Part shown: one piece after another, positions 1 to 8,965 of the stretch | Position numbering within the stretch: the stretch's first letter is position 1 | How the letters are laid out: each line of letters begins with the position of its first letter | Source of the DNA: Symbiodinium natans | Lineage: Eukaryota; Sar; Dinophyceae; Suessiales; Symbiodiniaceae | DNA length: 64,000 nucleotides | Direction: 5' to 3' | Assembly: GCA_905221605.1 (NCBI GenBank) | Contig: CAJNDS010000589.1 | Location: 1 to 64,000, forward strand | The notes under the pieces: generated by a model | The model's input: only the letters and a program-made list of their open reading frames with translations | The model's database searches: none | Told to the model about the DNA's origin: nothing | Program-made: the position numbers and the translations under genes

Positions 1-689
1 CACGCACCCACATCACCCCACGCACCCCACAGCACCCCATGCACCCCACGCACCCCACGCACCCCGCGCACCCCATGCACCCCACCCACACACCCACCTA
101 CGCACCCACGCACCCACCCACACACCCACCTACACACCCACACACCCACCCACACCCACACACCCCCACACCCACACACCCCCACACCCACACACCCACA
201 CACCCCCACACCCACACACCCGCACACCCATACACCCACACACCCACACACCCACACACCCACACACCCACCCACCCACGCACGTACGCACGTACGCACG
301 TGCGCACGTACGCAAGTATGCACGCACGCACGCACACGCACGCACGCACACGCACACACACACACACACACACACTGACACAAACTGACACACACACACA
401 CACAAACTGACCATACACACAGACTGACACGCACGTCTTGATCGACTAACACAAACACACACTGATTGACAAACACACACACACACACACGGACACTGTG
501 ACTGACTGACTGACTGACTGACATGCACACACGCTGACACTGACACTGCCACACTGCCACACTGCCACACTGACACACTGACACACTGAGGCACAACTAG
601 CATTAACACTCGCACTAACACTAGCACTAGCACTAACACTTAATGCAAACGCAAGCCCACACGCACGCACGCACGCACCCACACACACA

Positions 690-722
<33 letters not shown>

Positions 723-725
723 CAC
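1..725. repeat. Simple-repeat block (CA / ACCC / ACGC)
   Basis: Almost the whole stretch is built of short units: CACCC and CACACCC at the left, ACGC and ACGTACGC around 270-350, (CA)n at about 354-376, 476-490 and 690-728, plus short GACT and ACTAGC runs at 494-520 and 600-640. Long open frames exist on both strands because the repeats lack stops. Their translations are only low-complexity His/Pro/Thr or Val/Cys, so I read them as non-coding. Confidence 0.9.
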
Positions 726-728
726 ACA

Positions 729-1168
729 TATGTGCATATCTCCACGCCAAGTCTCCGGTCTTTTCACCTGAAAATCACCTTGTTAGAACCTTGCTCACTC
801 TTGGCACACAGCATGCAGCGAGGCACAACGAAAACTCTCAGCATCTGCAGCTACGTGGGAATGATCAGTTCCCATGTCAGCCATGAATGCAGCCTTCTTC
901 GTTGGACCAACAACTGCATTCATGGGGTGGTCCCTGCGTACTAAACTAGTGCACTCGTAGACAGTGAAATGCGTACGCTTCTTCCCTTAGCAACAGGGTT
1001 GGCACACACACACACACACACTTCACGCAGAAGAGTGGAGGCAATTGCAGCCGTTTATGGAAGGAGGTGCAGAACACGGCACAACTTGTCGGAGCTTCTC
1101 AAGCGACTCTTTTCCTTGCGGAATACTACACGAACTAGTGCGAGAATCTCTTCGTAAACAGAGTTGGA
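729..1168 (+). repeat. Dispersed repeat, copy 1 (~440 bp)
   Basis: This segment is repeated in the same orientation at 11029-11462 with roughly 90 percent identity by eye. Both copies share the stretch from GAAAATCACCTTGTTAGAAC to CTCTTCGTAAACAGAGT. Copy 1 carries about 13 extra bases near 748-761 and a longer internal (CA)n at 1003-1020. It has a CA block on its left, while copy 2 has one on its right. No convincing protein is seen in either. It could be a non-autonomous mobile element or part of a local duplication. Confidence 0.85.
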
Positions 1169-1599
1169 CAGACACAGCCCCTCTGTAGAGGGGCAGTCAG
1201 TAGAAGACCCGTACGGCTTCTAGTGCATGCATTCAACACGATTCAGGCGACTTCTCAAAGTGACAGTCTGCATCCGTAAGCATCAGCGGCTTCCTGACAA
1301 ACAGCAACTGGCAGAATACGTCGACTAGACATGGTTAACTCTGTGTGTCTGTGTGTGAAGTAACATCACAGCTCCATCCATGTGGACGCTGACCAAATGT
1401 TGCAAATAACCAGGCGGACTCGGGGCTGGCCGCAATAGTAGCCAACCCAGAAATACGTGGAAATAGCTCCAATGTGCTCCAAAACAATACCACCGACGCC
1501 TGCACGAAAGATTGTGATGCGAACACATTGTGAACACGTTTGCGCTCCCTGCATCACACTTTTGGAGGGAATGCTACAAGCGCAGACAACCGAAGAGTA
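1169..1599. other. No gene seen (left flank of retroelement)
   Basis: About 430 bases between the dispersed repeat and the first base of retroelement repeat A1. Only short overlapping frames without family resemblance occur, and I see no repeat or RNA gene. Confidence 0.6.
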
Positions 1600-1662
1600 C
1601 TGATTCTAGCAGCGAAGCTTGAAGTGAAGCCCAAACCCTTGCATGGATCAAGATCTTCAGTG
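1600..1662 (+). repeat. Split direct repeat A1 (left end)
   Basis: This 63 bp sequence runs from CTGATTCTAGCAGCGAAGCT to GATCTTCAGTG and is identical by eye to 8729-8791. The flank to its left (ending GAAGAGTA) and the sequence after 1662 differ from those around A2, so both borders are set by loss of identity. Confidence 0.95.
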
Positions 1663-1678
1663 TAGTTTAAGGGTTTGA

Positions 1679-1930
1679 ATGGCCCCCGCGTGGCTTTTGA
1701 CTACACTGGATCTTTTGCGGACCGGCAGCGAAACCCGTTGGTGGGGTCTCCTCTGCCCTCCGCATTGTCAGGGCCCAGGCTTGGGAAGCTTGTTGGCAGC
1801 CTTTCTTGCAGGGATATTGGTCACCTTATTTTCTTTGGCATTGATTCTACTGCTGGTGTACGCCTGGCCCTTCGACAGGGCTCGCCAGGAGAAGGCTCGC
1901 TGGTTATTTGCGGTCACCCCAGGCGGCTGA
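1679..1930 (+). CDS. Small single-helix membrane ORF at the 5' end of the retroelement
   Basis: An 83-codon frame begins with ATG only 16 bases after repeat A1. It has a hydrophilic start with WLL and WWG motifs, then one long hydrophobic stretch at about residues 38-62 (ending LILLLVYAWPF) that should span a membrane, and a short basic tail. I do not recognise it. Such an ORF is not a standard part of DIRS, PAT or Ngaro elements as I know them. A longer overlapping frame (1675-2094) is Ala/Ser-rich at its end and may reflect the leader after a frameshift. It could be a chance ORF, so the call rests on its position and its clear helix. Confidence 0.4.
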   Translation: MAPAWLLTTLDLLRTGSETRWWGLLCPPHCQGPGLGSLLAAFLAGILVTLFSLALILLLVYAWPFDRARQEKARWLFAVTPGG

Positions 1931-2323
1931 CTCTTGCGACTGAGGGAATCAGGTTAGTTGTAGAGGGTGGAGCGGTCAACGGTTTTCACCTTGCATACAC
2001 CTCTGAGCCATCTGCGGCAGCCTCTTCGGCTGCAAGCCTGGCCTGTTTGATCTGGTCAGCGTTCAGCCGCTTGCATCTGCCCAGAGACCTCTAGTGGGTT
2101 CCCTAGGTTGCCCTCCACTGGTTGCCCTAGCGGGTCGTGGTTCTGTTGGGGTTTCTGATAGTCCCTTTTCGGGTACCCGTAGGTCACCTGAATCCAACAC
2201 AGAGACCATTGCAGAGCAGGCTCGCCCATCGAGCTCGAGTGTCATCCCCCATCGATCCTTCGCCGCCCATCACCTTTTGTCTGTCAGTCCTCCTTTTCAG
2301 GTGTCAGAGTACCTCTTGCAACT
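1931..2323 (+). other. Retroelement leader between membrane ORF and gag
   Basis: Nearly 400 bases with several short overlapping frames. One, ending at 2094, has a Ser/Ala-rich end that resembles coding sequence broken by indels. No promoter or intron can be assigned. Confidence 0.4.
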
Positions 2324-3984
2324 GTGTCCTTCGCGCCAGCGGAGTTGGCCATGGAATTTGAATCCCTTACAGCGGCATCAGGGGGCACTGTTGAACTTCT
2401 GGAGTTCAGCTGGCCCCTTCTGGGAGACGAGGAGGTCCGTTCGGCCGCCTCGTACGTAGTGCTTCTGAGGCTGGGGGGTTTCTTACTGTGCCTGCCCGAA
2501 GGCTTCCTTGACGAGTCTGAGCTGGGCCCGCCTGAGAGTGCTGGCGACGATCCGGACCTTCCGGGGCTTAGAACCACCATTTCTGCATGGCCCATAGCTC
2601 TGTCAGCCACCGGAGAATGGACTGCCTTTGCGGACCCTTCGCCCATCAGGGCCATGCTTGTGGACCTCCCGGCAAGTTATGCGCTAGCGTTGGGGGCATT
2701 GGACTCGGACTCCTTCAGTGGACAGGGTTTCGGGGAGGACCCTTCAGTGTTCCCTCTTGCTTCGGATGTTTTGGGCCAAGCTCAGACCTAGTCGGTGGGG
2801 CAGCTTCTGGCTACCAAACAGCTGCTTCCGAGGAGGATGTGCCGCCGAAGCAGCCCCCCAACAAGGCTCAAGGCGCGAAGCCCAAGAGGTTGACACTTGC
2901 CCAGCTTGCTTCCCAGCAGTCGTCCATGATGGACGTCATGTCAAAGCTCGTCCAGGAAATTGCGGCGATTCGCCAGGAGGCAAAGCAGGGCTCGGGCGGA
3001 GTGGAACAGCCAAGACCAGCCACGACTGGCGTCCCCCCAGGCAAGAATGCTGTGGACCTGGCCGCGCCACTATCTTCCTTGATGCCGCCCTACCAGGGCG
3101 CTCCCAAGTCCCTTGCCCATCTCCTTGGCCCTCCGCCGAACGCACGAAGGCAGCCGCCCGCAGCCCCAACCCAGGTGGATCTCGATGCCCAGCTGGCCAA
3201 TGGCATTATCGCCGACCTTGCAGCCGCAGTGCTTGCCCAGTCTCAGGCCTTGATGTCTCTTGTCGCTCAGCTGTCCCAAGGAGGGGACCCCATCCTGGAC
3301 ATGCCAGCTTCCAGCACATCCGTGAGGGGTTCTGTCAACCGCCAGAGGCTTCAGAGCGAGCTCGCCACACACTCGGGGACGTTTGCGCAAAAGGTCCAGG
3401 AGCAGGCCATGAAGCGCATGAATCCGACGGGGCTTCTTCCTCCAGACCAGACAGGCATGTGCAGGTACTACGAGAGGTTTGGCGGTTTCGCGAGGAACAA
3501 AGAGCTTGCGCTGGTGGTGTGGCAAGTCAGTCAGGCTTTCGACTTGCTAAACAAGGGATCGGTAGATGGAGCCCGCGACATACTCTCCCTTCTGCTGGTC
3601 TATTTAGATCAGGTCAACTTGGATTCCGGCAATACGACGATCGCGTGGCTTTTGTCGCTTCTTCAAAGCGACCCGCCGCAGAGCCTTTTTCAGGATGCGC
3701 CGAATCTTCCTGGCCAAGGGGGGCATGCCTTCACTCCGCTGGCCGAACAAAAATGGCTGACGACCGCGATCTCCTATTTGAAAGAGGTCGACGCTATCAC
3801 GACAAGGCGAGCGGAGCTCAGGTCCAAGAATCCCAATCCATCAAAGAGCCCTCAGCTCCCCAGCCCAGCTCCACCAACAGTTCCTGCAGGCCCCGGCGAT
3901 GCAGCCGGAACGAAGAAGGCGCAGCGAGCAGCCGCCTGGGCTGCCAAGAAGGCCGCGGCAGCCGCCAAGGCCGGCGACAAGTGA
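2324..3984 (+). pseudogene. Retroelement Gag-like ORF, one frameshift
   Basis: The first part is open in one frame from 2324 (or the second ATG at 2351) to a stop at 2791. The second part continues in another frame to a stop at 3982-3984. The join lies near 2780-2790, where the two readings run on naturally (DSDSFSGQGFGEDPS into VGGAASGYQTAASEED). The N-terminal part is acidic and leucine-rich. The middle has a helical stretch (MMDVMSKLVQEIAAIRQEA, coiled-coil-like) and Pro/Gln-rich linkers. The C-terminus is an Ala/Lys-rich basic tail that could bind nucleic acid. No zinc knuckle is visible. By position it is the structural protein of the element. The shift may be a lesion or, less likely, programmed. 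Confidence 0.7.
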
Positions 3985-5697
3985 AATTTCCTCCTGTCGC
4001 GGGGGGCTCCTCCAGTGGCTCCAGCCACCGCACAGGGGGGGGCTCTCCAATGCATGCTGGCCCGAGGGTTTTTCCCCTGCCCTACGACGGCGAATTCTCT
4101 TTCACATCTTGGGGCCATGCGCTGCCCCGGCTAATTCTGAAGTCAGGTACTAGCTTCGCTTCTTTTATCGCCAAGACCCTGCGCCTTGAAAGAGATGATG
4201 ACCTTTCCATCTCCACCGCTTTGTTTCCCCTGCCGCTGCCAGACGCTTTCCCTGTTGGTGGCAGTGCCCGGGCCTGCAGAGGACGATGTGCTTCGAGTCT
4301 TGCTTTGGCTAAGGTTCTCCACGTGGCCGTCATGGCTTTGAACTTTCTGCATGCTGGCGAAAAGCACATTCCTTTGCATTGTCTCCGGAGGCCGCCTTCT
4401 TTGTGCACCAACAAGTGTTTGCAAGGTTGCGCGTGCTGATTAGAGCGTGTGCCCGCCTTTCGGGCAATGTCCCCTTCTGCGCGGGCAGGCGAGGGACCCA
4501 TCTGGTCGCTCGCTTTGCTGAGCTCGCTAGCTTTCTGAATAGTTCAGGTTTAGGCCTTTCTGGGTACCCTAATGCCTCCCCTAACCCTCCACCCTTTGTG
4601 CCTCATGACGTGGGAGGGCCGGAGTCTCTAAGGCCCTTCCGTCCGCTCGAGGATTGTGATTCGTGGCACGGGGGCTTGGGGCCTTGCGCCTTTCCTGGAG
4701 CCTGAACTCGCGATGGCGTACCGCGAGCCGTCCGTTCTCGCCTTCAGCGGCACGAATGGCCCCCATCCCACTTTCTACAAAGAGGATCCTGAACAGGCCC
4801 TGCGTCTCTTTAAAGTCTGGGATGCCAAGTCCCTACTTCTTCTGAGGCCGGGCCCCCTCCCAGATGACCGTCTGACGCGTGTGTTTGGTGCCTGGAAATC
4901 GCCGGGACAAGACAGGCAGATTGGTGATAGGCGGGGTCCTAACTCCTACGAGGCCAAGATTGGCGGCCCCAGCAAGGAACTCCCTACTGGTGCCCTCATC
5001 ACCAGGGTGTCTGTCCAGCGATACACCCATTGTCTTCGCGGTTCCGCAGTCGATAGGAGAGACTTCTACCATCAGGCCTGCGTGACTCGCAGCAAGGCTT
5101 TCGCGAACGCTGTGGGCCCAGCTTTTGCTTTGAGAGATTTCGAGGGGCTTGCCGCGCATGCCGACTTCTTGGCATGGGCCGAAGGCCAAAACAGGTCCGC
5201 TGGAAACCATCCTTCATGCAGGCCTAGGCCTATCCTTGTAGATCCAGATACTCCAGTCCATGGCTGCTTTGCATCTTTGTTCCAAGGCGATGCTGCAGGC
5301 GTGGAATACGCCACTGCTGCCCACGCCGGTTTCCTGGAAGCGGCCGGAGTGCTCCCTACATCGGAATGAGGCCGCCTGGTCTCTGGCAGCCCCGTTGCCC
5401 CTGATGGGCCCTGGCTGGGGCTCGTTATCGACGATCTCTTTGCCATCGCATCCACATCTGTTGCTGCGCCCGCTGGGCCCGAGCCCCCTCCTGACGAGGG
5501 AGAGAAGCTTCTAAGGCAGGCTAAGCTTGAGTATGGCAAAGCTGGCATCGCTGGATCAGACGCCAAGGATATTTTCGGTCAAACTGTGTTTACTGTCGCT
5601 GGGGCGCAGGTTGATTCCTCTCCTGCATCTGTCGCCGATGGACTCACATCCGTTGGTTGTCCAGCAACAAAACGCCTTGCGCTGCGCTCGTGTCCTT
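3985..5697 (+). pseudogene. Reverse transcriptase region of the retroelement, multiply broken
   Basis: The reading runs in one frame from the gag stop to about 4400 (RDDDLSISTALFPLPLPDAF), shifts to a second frame to about 4650 (ARLRVLIRAC), then to a third that is open to a TGA at 5367-5369 and continues unchanged after it to 5697. RT motifs are visible: DRRGPN near 4940, motif A VDRRDFYHQ near 5050, motif B QGDAAGVEYAT near 5285, and the catalytic VIDD (YxDD equivalent) at 5424-5435, after the stop. A further shift near 5690 leads into the long downstream frame. The enzyme would copy the element RNA into DNA, but this copy cannot make it in one piece. The TGA could come from CGA by deamination of a methylated CpG (inference). 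Confidence 0.82.
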
Positions 5698-8551
5698 GAA
5701 AGTTGCAGCCGGCCGGGCTATCACCGAGGAGCTCTGTGGCATGCTGACAGGTTCTTGGATCTCGTGCCTGCTCTACAGGCGTTGCCTAATGTCAGTACTT
5801 GATTCAATCTTTGGGATTTCACTTAAGCTCCCTGCTTCTAGTGGGTCTTCGCTAGTTCCCCTCAAGCCTAGGCAGCGCCAAGAGCTTGTTCTGCTCTCGG
5901 CTTTGGCCCCTTTGATGGTCAGCAATGTTGCCGTTCCTTTCTGCGAACAGGCCTATGCCTCTGACGCCTCTTTGGCAAAGGGAGGCTACACTTCGGCAGA
6001 TGTAGGGCCTGATGTCTCCAGGGCTCTCTGGCTGTCCTCGGACGCAAAGGGTTTCTATACCATGCTTGATCGGCCTGAGGGTGCTGCCCTTGCTGCTTTG
6101 GGCTTCGAGCGTGACTCAGAGGCTTTTGTCCCCCAGGATTCCCCTCAGTCAGACCCTAAGCGTGGACTTACTGTGCCCAAACCCCTTGCCCAGTACTTTG
6201 ACTTTCTGGAGATATGCGGGGGGGCGGGTGGGGTTTCACATCAGCTTGCTGCCTTAGGCCATGTCATCGGCCCGATTGTTGACCTCTCATGTTCGCCCGA
6301 GTTCGACATCGAACAAACTCACGTGCTGGAGTGGATCCTGTTCCTTTTGCAGTCTGGCAGACTCAAAGCTGTCATGATCGAGCCGCCTTGCACTACCTTC
6401 TCCGGGCCAGCACGCCCTTGCCTGAGGACCTATGCTGTGCCTGAAGGTTTTGATAGAACTTTCCCGAGGACCTGGCGTGGGAACCGGCAAGCTTTCTTTG
6501 CAATTGTCATCTTCGTTGTTGCCTGGAGGGCCGGAGCACCCGCCTTGGTCGAACAGCCCAGGACTTCAAAGATGAGACGGACTAAGGCATGGCAATATGC
6601 TCTGAGCCTCACTGGAGTGGAGGAGAACTTCCTCGCCTCGTGCGCATATGGCTCTCCTTTCCGTAAGGAGTTCGCTCTCCTGGGTACCGGCCTAAACCTC
6701 TCCAGAATCCACAGGCGCTGCCCTAGAGACCATCACCATGTTCGCATCGAGGGTTCCTTTGCTAAGAGCAGTACTGCGTACCACCCCGAGGTAGCCAAGG
6801 CTTTTGCTTCCATTTTCCATGAGGCTATCAACTCCAAGCCGGGCCATGCCAGATCCCGGGCTGGACTGCAAGGTCTGCTGGCAAACGATGTCCTTTCTGC
6901 TTTTGCTTGGAAAACGAAAGCTGCCTGGGCCTGGAAGCGCCCCGAGCACATAAATGTCCTTGCGACGAGGGCTTTCACTAGGGGTCCCCGTGACCTCACC
7001 CTTGCAGGTGGGGACCTTAGATATGCGCACATTGTCGACTCAGCAGTAGCGCTGGGTGCTGTGTCAAAGGGAAGGAGCTCAGCCAGAACGCTGAAGCCGG
7101 CTTTGAAAGCTTCCGCTGCCATTCAGGTCGCTGGAGGAATCTACCCAGGACTCCATTTCGGACCGACGCGTCTGAACACGGCTGACGCGCCCACGAGAGA
7201 CCTTGAACTGCCTGATCCTGTCCCTCACTCCCTAGCCCGAGGTTTAACCCCCCTAGAGCTGCGCGCGTTGTCCCTTTTTCTCAAGCTTTCCAAGCCCATT
7301 GCAAACTGGATTCGGTTGGCTGCTCTAGTTTCGGGTTCTAAGGGTTCGGTTGTTAGTTTCCTAAAAGCCCTCTCAACTTGTCAGAGACAGGTTGGTCCTG
7401 CAGTTGCTGAGAGCATCCCGTCTGGATGCTCCACCAATGATGTCTTGGATTTCGATGGCACTCTGGGTTTTCCCGGGGAAGGACCGACAGCACGACAGAC
7501 TGGCCTCGACGTCGGCCGGCAGGAGCGCAGAGCATCCCGACCCCTGCCGCTTGGAAGGCCAGTTTTGGACAGGACCAGACAGAATCGTGACGCACTCATT
7601 CTGGCATTCTCTTCTTGGCTGCGCGAACGTGGCATTCAGCTTCAGGATTTTCTTTTTGGCGCTGGTTTTGACATTGAGCAGTTGAATAATGCCCTTGTGA
7701 GCTACGGTCGTGAACTCTACGATCTTGGGAAGCCATACTGGCATTACTCTGAGACTGTCAATGCAATCTCAGCCCTCAAGCCTTCTGTCCGCCGGCAACT
7801 TCAGGCTGCTTGGGACACTGCTTTCAGCTGGCTTGCAATGGAGCCGTACACTCACCACGTGCCGATGCCGCCAGTCATCCTTCTGGCGATGCTTACAGTT
7901 TGCTTGATGTGGGGCTGGGTCGCAGAAGCAGGCCTCTTTGCAATGAGTTGGGGAGGTTTGTTAAGAATAGGCGAAGCCACGTCCGCCAGACGCAAACAGT
8001 TGATCTTGCCAGTCGATGTTTTACACGTACAAAGCTTCATTCTCTTACAGATATTGGAGCCCAAGACGAGACTTCCTGGTGCACGCCACCAGGCGGCAAA
8101 GATCGAGCGAAGTGATTTGATAGATGTCATACAGTTGGCCTTCGAGTTTTACGACCCGGAGCAGCGCTTATGGCCCTTCACAAACCAAACGCTTCGTAGG
8201 CGCTTTGATGCGATCTTGGAACGCCTTGACATCAGGCGAAGCTCATCTGGTGCTCGGCCTCTGGACCTTGGGTCGTTTCGTCCTGGCGGTGCCACGCACA
8301 TGCTGCAGTGCTGCGAAGACTCAGAACGTGTAAGAAGAAGAGGCCGTTGGGCCTCGCCGAAAGTGATGGAGATTTACCTCCAAGAAGTGGCAAGCTCGAC
8401 TTTTTTTCCGAGCCTTGATCTTCGTACCCGCGAGCTTGTGTATGGCTTTGCGCAGGCCTTCAGCAGTACTCTGGATCAGTCTCTGACTTGGCGACGGCTC
8501 GGGTTGCCACCTTCTTCGTGGTATGCGCTCTTCTTGCATTCTTCAAAGTAG
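5657..8551 (+). CDS. Retroelement polyprotein end: RNase H / methyltransferase-like / tyrosine recombinase
   Basis: This is the longest open frame in the window (964 codons); the first ~90 residues are the end of RT read in the restored frame. RNase H part 1 has the first acidic residue in SDAS (D103). Residues 181-390 form a cytosine-5-methyltransferase-like domain. RNase H resumes at about 418-514 with HINVL, VDS (D461) and ADAPTRD (D510); the glutamate normally following HINVL is alanine (residue 436), so RNase H is probably inactive. A linker follows, then a tyrosine recombinase at about 640-910 with Arg770, Arg875, Trp898 and Tyr907. The frame stops 27 bases before repeat B1. It should act in the nucleus on element cDNA. 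The true protein would start in the RT region, so the listed start is not the biological one. Confidence 0.88.
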   Translation: MSSNKTPCAALVSLKVAAGRAITEELCGMLTGSWISCLLYRRCLMSVLDSIFGISLKLPASSGSSLVPLKPRQRQELVLLSALAPLMVSNVAVPFCEQAYASDASLAKGGYTSADVGPDVSRALWLSSDAKGFYTMLDRPEGAALAALGFERDSEAFVPQDSPQSDPKRGLTVPKPLAQYFDFLEICGGAGGVSHQLAALGHVIGPIVDLSCSPEFDIEQTHVLEWILFLLQSGRLKAVMIEPPCTTFSGPARPCLRTYAVPEGFDRTFPRTWRGNRQAFFAIVIFVVAWRAGAPALVEQPRTSKMRRTKAWQYALSLTGVEENFLASCAYGSPFRKEFALLGTGLNLSRIHRRCPRDHHHVRIEGSFAKSSTAYHPEVAKAFASIFHEAINSKPGHARSRAGLQGLLANDVLSAFAWKTKAAWAWKRPEHINVLATRAFTRGPRDLTLAGGDLRYAHIVDSAVALGAVSKGRSSARTLKPALKASAAIQVAGGIYPGLHFGPTRLNTADAPTRDLELPDPVPHSLARGLTPLELRALSLFLKLSKPIANWIRLAALVSGSKGSVVSFLKALSTCQRQVGPAVAESIPSGCSTNDVLDFDGTLGFPGEGPTARQTGLDVGRQERRASRPLPLGRPVLDRTRQNRDALILAFSSWLRERGIQLQDFLFGAGFDIEQLNNALVSYGRELYDLGKPYWHYSETVNAISALKPSVRRQLQAAWDTAFSWLAMEPYTHHVPMPPVILLAMLTVCLMWGWVAEAGLFAMSWGGLLRIGEATSARRKQLILPVDVLHVQSFILLQILEPKTRLPGARHQAAKIERSDLIDVIQLAFEFYDPEQRLWPFTNQTLRRRFDAILERLDIRRSSSGARPLDLGSFRPGGATHMLQCCEDSERVRRRGRWASPKVMEIYLQEVASSTFFPSLDLRTRELVYGFAQAFSSTLDQSLTWRRLGLPPSSWYALFLHSSK
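6197..6811 (+). other. Cytosine-5-methyltransferase-like domain inside RNase H
   Basis: Motif I reads FDFLEICGGAGG (SAM-binding FxGxGG-like). Motif IV reads EPPCTTFS with the catalytic Cys at residue 245. Motif VI corresponds to VEQPRTSKM (the EN/EQ glutamate E299). A motif X-like end reads AYHPEVAKAFASIF. The order and spacing fit C5 DNA methyltransferases, although the target-recognition part is very short. It sits between the first catalytic Asp of RNase H and the HIN motif, so it appears inserted within that fold. Published work (de Mendoza and colleagues, 2018) described C5 methyltransferases captured by dinoflagellate retrotransposons; whether this family is one of those is not shown here. 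Confidence 0.78.
7574..8386 (+). other. Tyrosine recombinase domain
   Basis: Box I is SWGGLLRIGEAT with the first catalytic Arg (residue 770). Box II reads GSFRPGGATHML, where Arg875 is kept but the usual His of HxxR is Gly872. RRRGRWAS supplies Trp898 in the His/Trp position, and Tyr907 in VMEIYLQE is the nucleophile, nine residues later as usual. A Lys in the beta hairpin may be K815. This replaces the DDE integrase of LTR elements and would join a circular cDNA to the chromosome. Confidence 0.88.
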
Positions 8552-8578
8552 CTACTGGCTGGTGGTGTTGGGAAGACA

Positions 8579-8732
8579 TGGGGTATGTATATATATTCTT
8601 TGGCAGCGCCCGATGACCTGGATGGTACTACCCAGGGGGGTGTCTTCGGATGCCCTAATCATTCCGGAATGCACGCCAGTGGACCTTCTCCTCGACCAAG
8701 GTGCAGGGCGAAAACGGAGTGTGAGCTGCTGA
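8579..8732 (+). repeat. Split direct repeat B1
   Basis: A 154 bp sequence starting TGGGGTATGTATATATATTC and ending GAGCTGCTGA, matching 8812-8965 without a visible difference. It begins 27 bases after the polyprotein stop and shares its last four bases (CTGA) with the start of A2. Confidence 0.95.
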
Positions 8733-8791
8733 TTCTAGCAGCGAAGCTTGAAGTGAAGCCCAAACCCTTGCATGGATCAAGATCTTCAGTG
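8729..8791 (+). repeat. Split direct repeat A2
   Basis: Identical by eye to A1 (1600-1662) and sandwiched between B1 and B2. In PAT/Ngaro elements this arrangement lets full-length circular DNA be rebuilt from a terminally incomplete RNA. Confidence 0.95.
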
Positions 8792-8811
8792 CCCTCCCGA
8801 CCCGCCCGCTT

Positions 8812-8965
8812 TGGGGTATGTATATATATTCTTTGGCAGCGCCCGATGACCTGGATGGTACTACCCAGGGGGGTGTCTTCGGATGCCCTAATCATTCCGG
8901 AATGCACGCCAGTGGACCTTCTCCTCGACCAAGGTGCAGGGCGAAAACGGAGTGTGAGCTGCTGA
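8812..8965 (+). repeat. Split direct repeat B2 (right end)
   Basis: Second copy of B, a constant 233 bases after B1. Its last bases CTGA equal the first bases of A1, the pattern expected at a recombinase crossover site. Sequence beyond 8965 (ATAGTAGC) is unrelated to A. Confidence 0.95.

Larger units (their letters stand above)
1600..8965 (+). mobile_element. PAT/Ngaro-like tyrosine-recombinase retrotransposon, decayed
   Basis: Seen: a 63 bp sequence (A) at the left end recurs at the right end between two 154 bp copies of another sequence (B), giving A1 - coding region - B1 - A2 - B2. Between them lie, in order, a small membrane ORF, a Gag-like ORF, reverse transcriptase, RNase H interrupted by a cytosine-methyltransferase-like domain, and a tyrosine recombinase. 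Known: split direct repeats with a tyrosine recombinase instead of an integrase define PAT and Ngaro-type members of the DIRS order, which integrate through a circular intermediate and leave no target duplication; none is seen here. The copy carries at least three frameshifts and one stop in gag and the RT region, but its last 964 codons are open. The repeat copies are virtually identical, so the insertion is probably not very old. Confidence 0.92.

Noticed and set aside
39-745. Several 99-169 codon ORFs on both strands
   Set aside because: They are translations of CA/CG simple repeats and carry only low-complexity sequence.
2718-3984. First part of a 573-codon ORF overlapping gag
   Set aside because: Shadow of the Gag frame; only its last part, after 3985, is considered real (start of the RT region).
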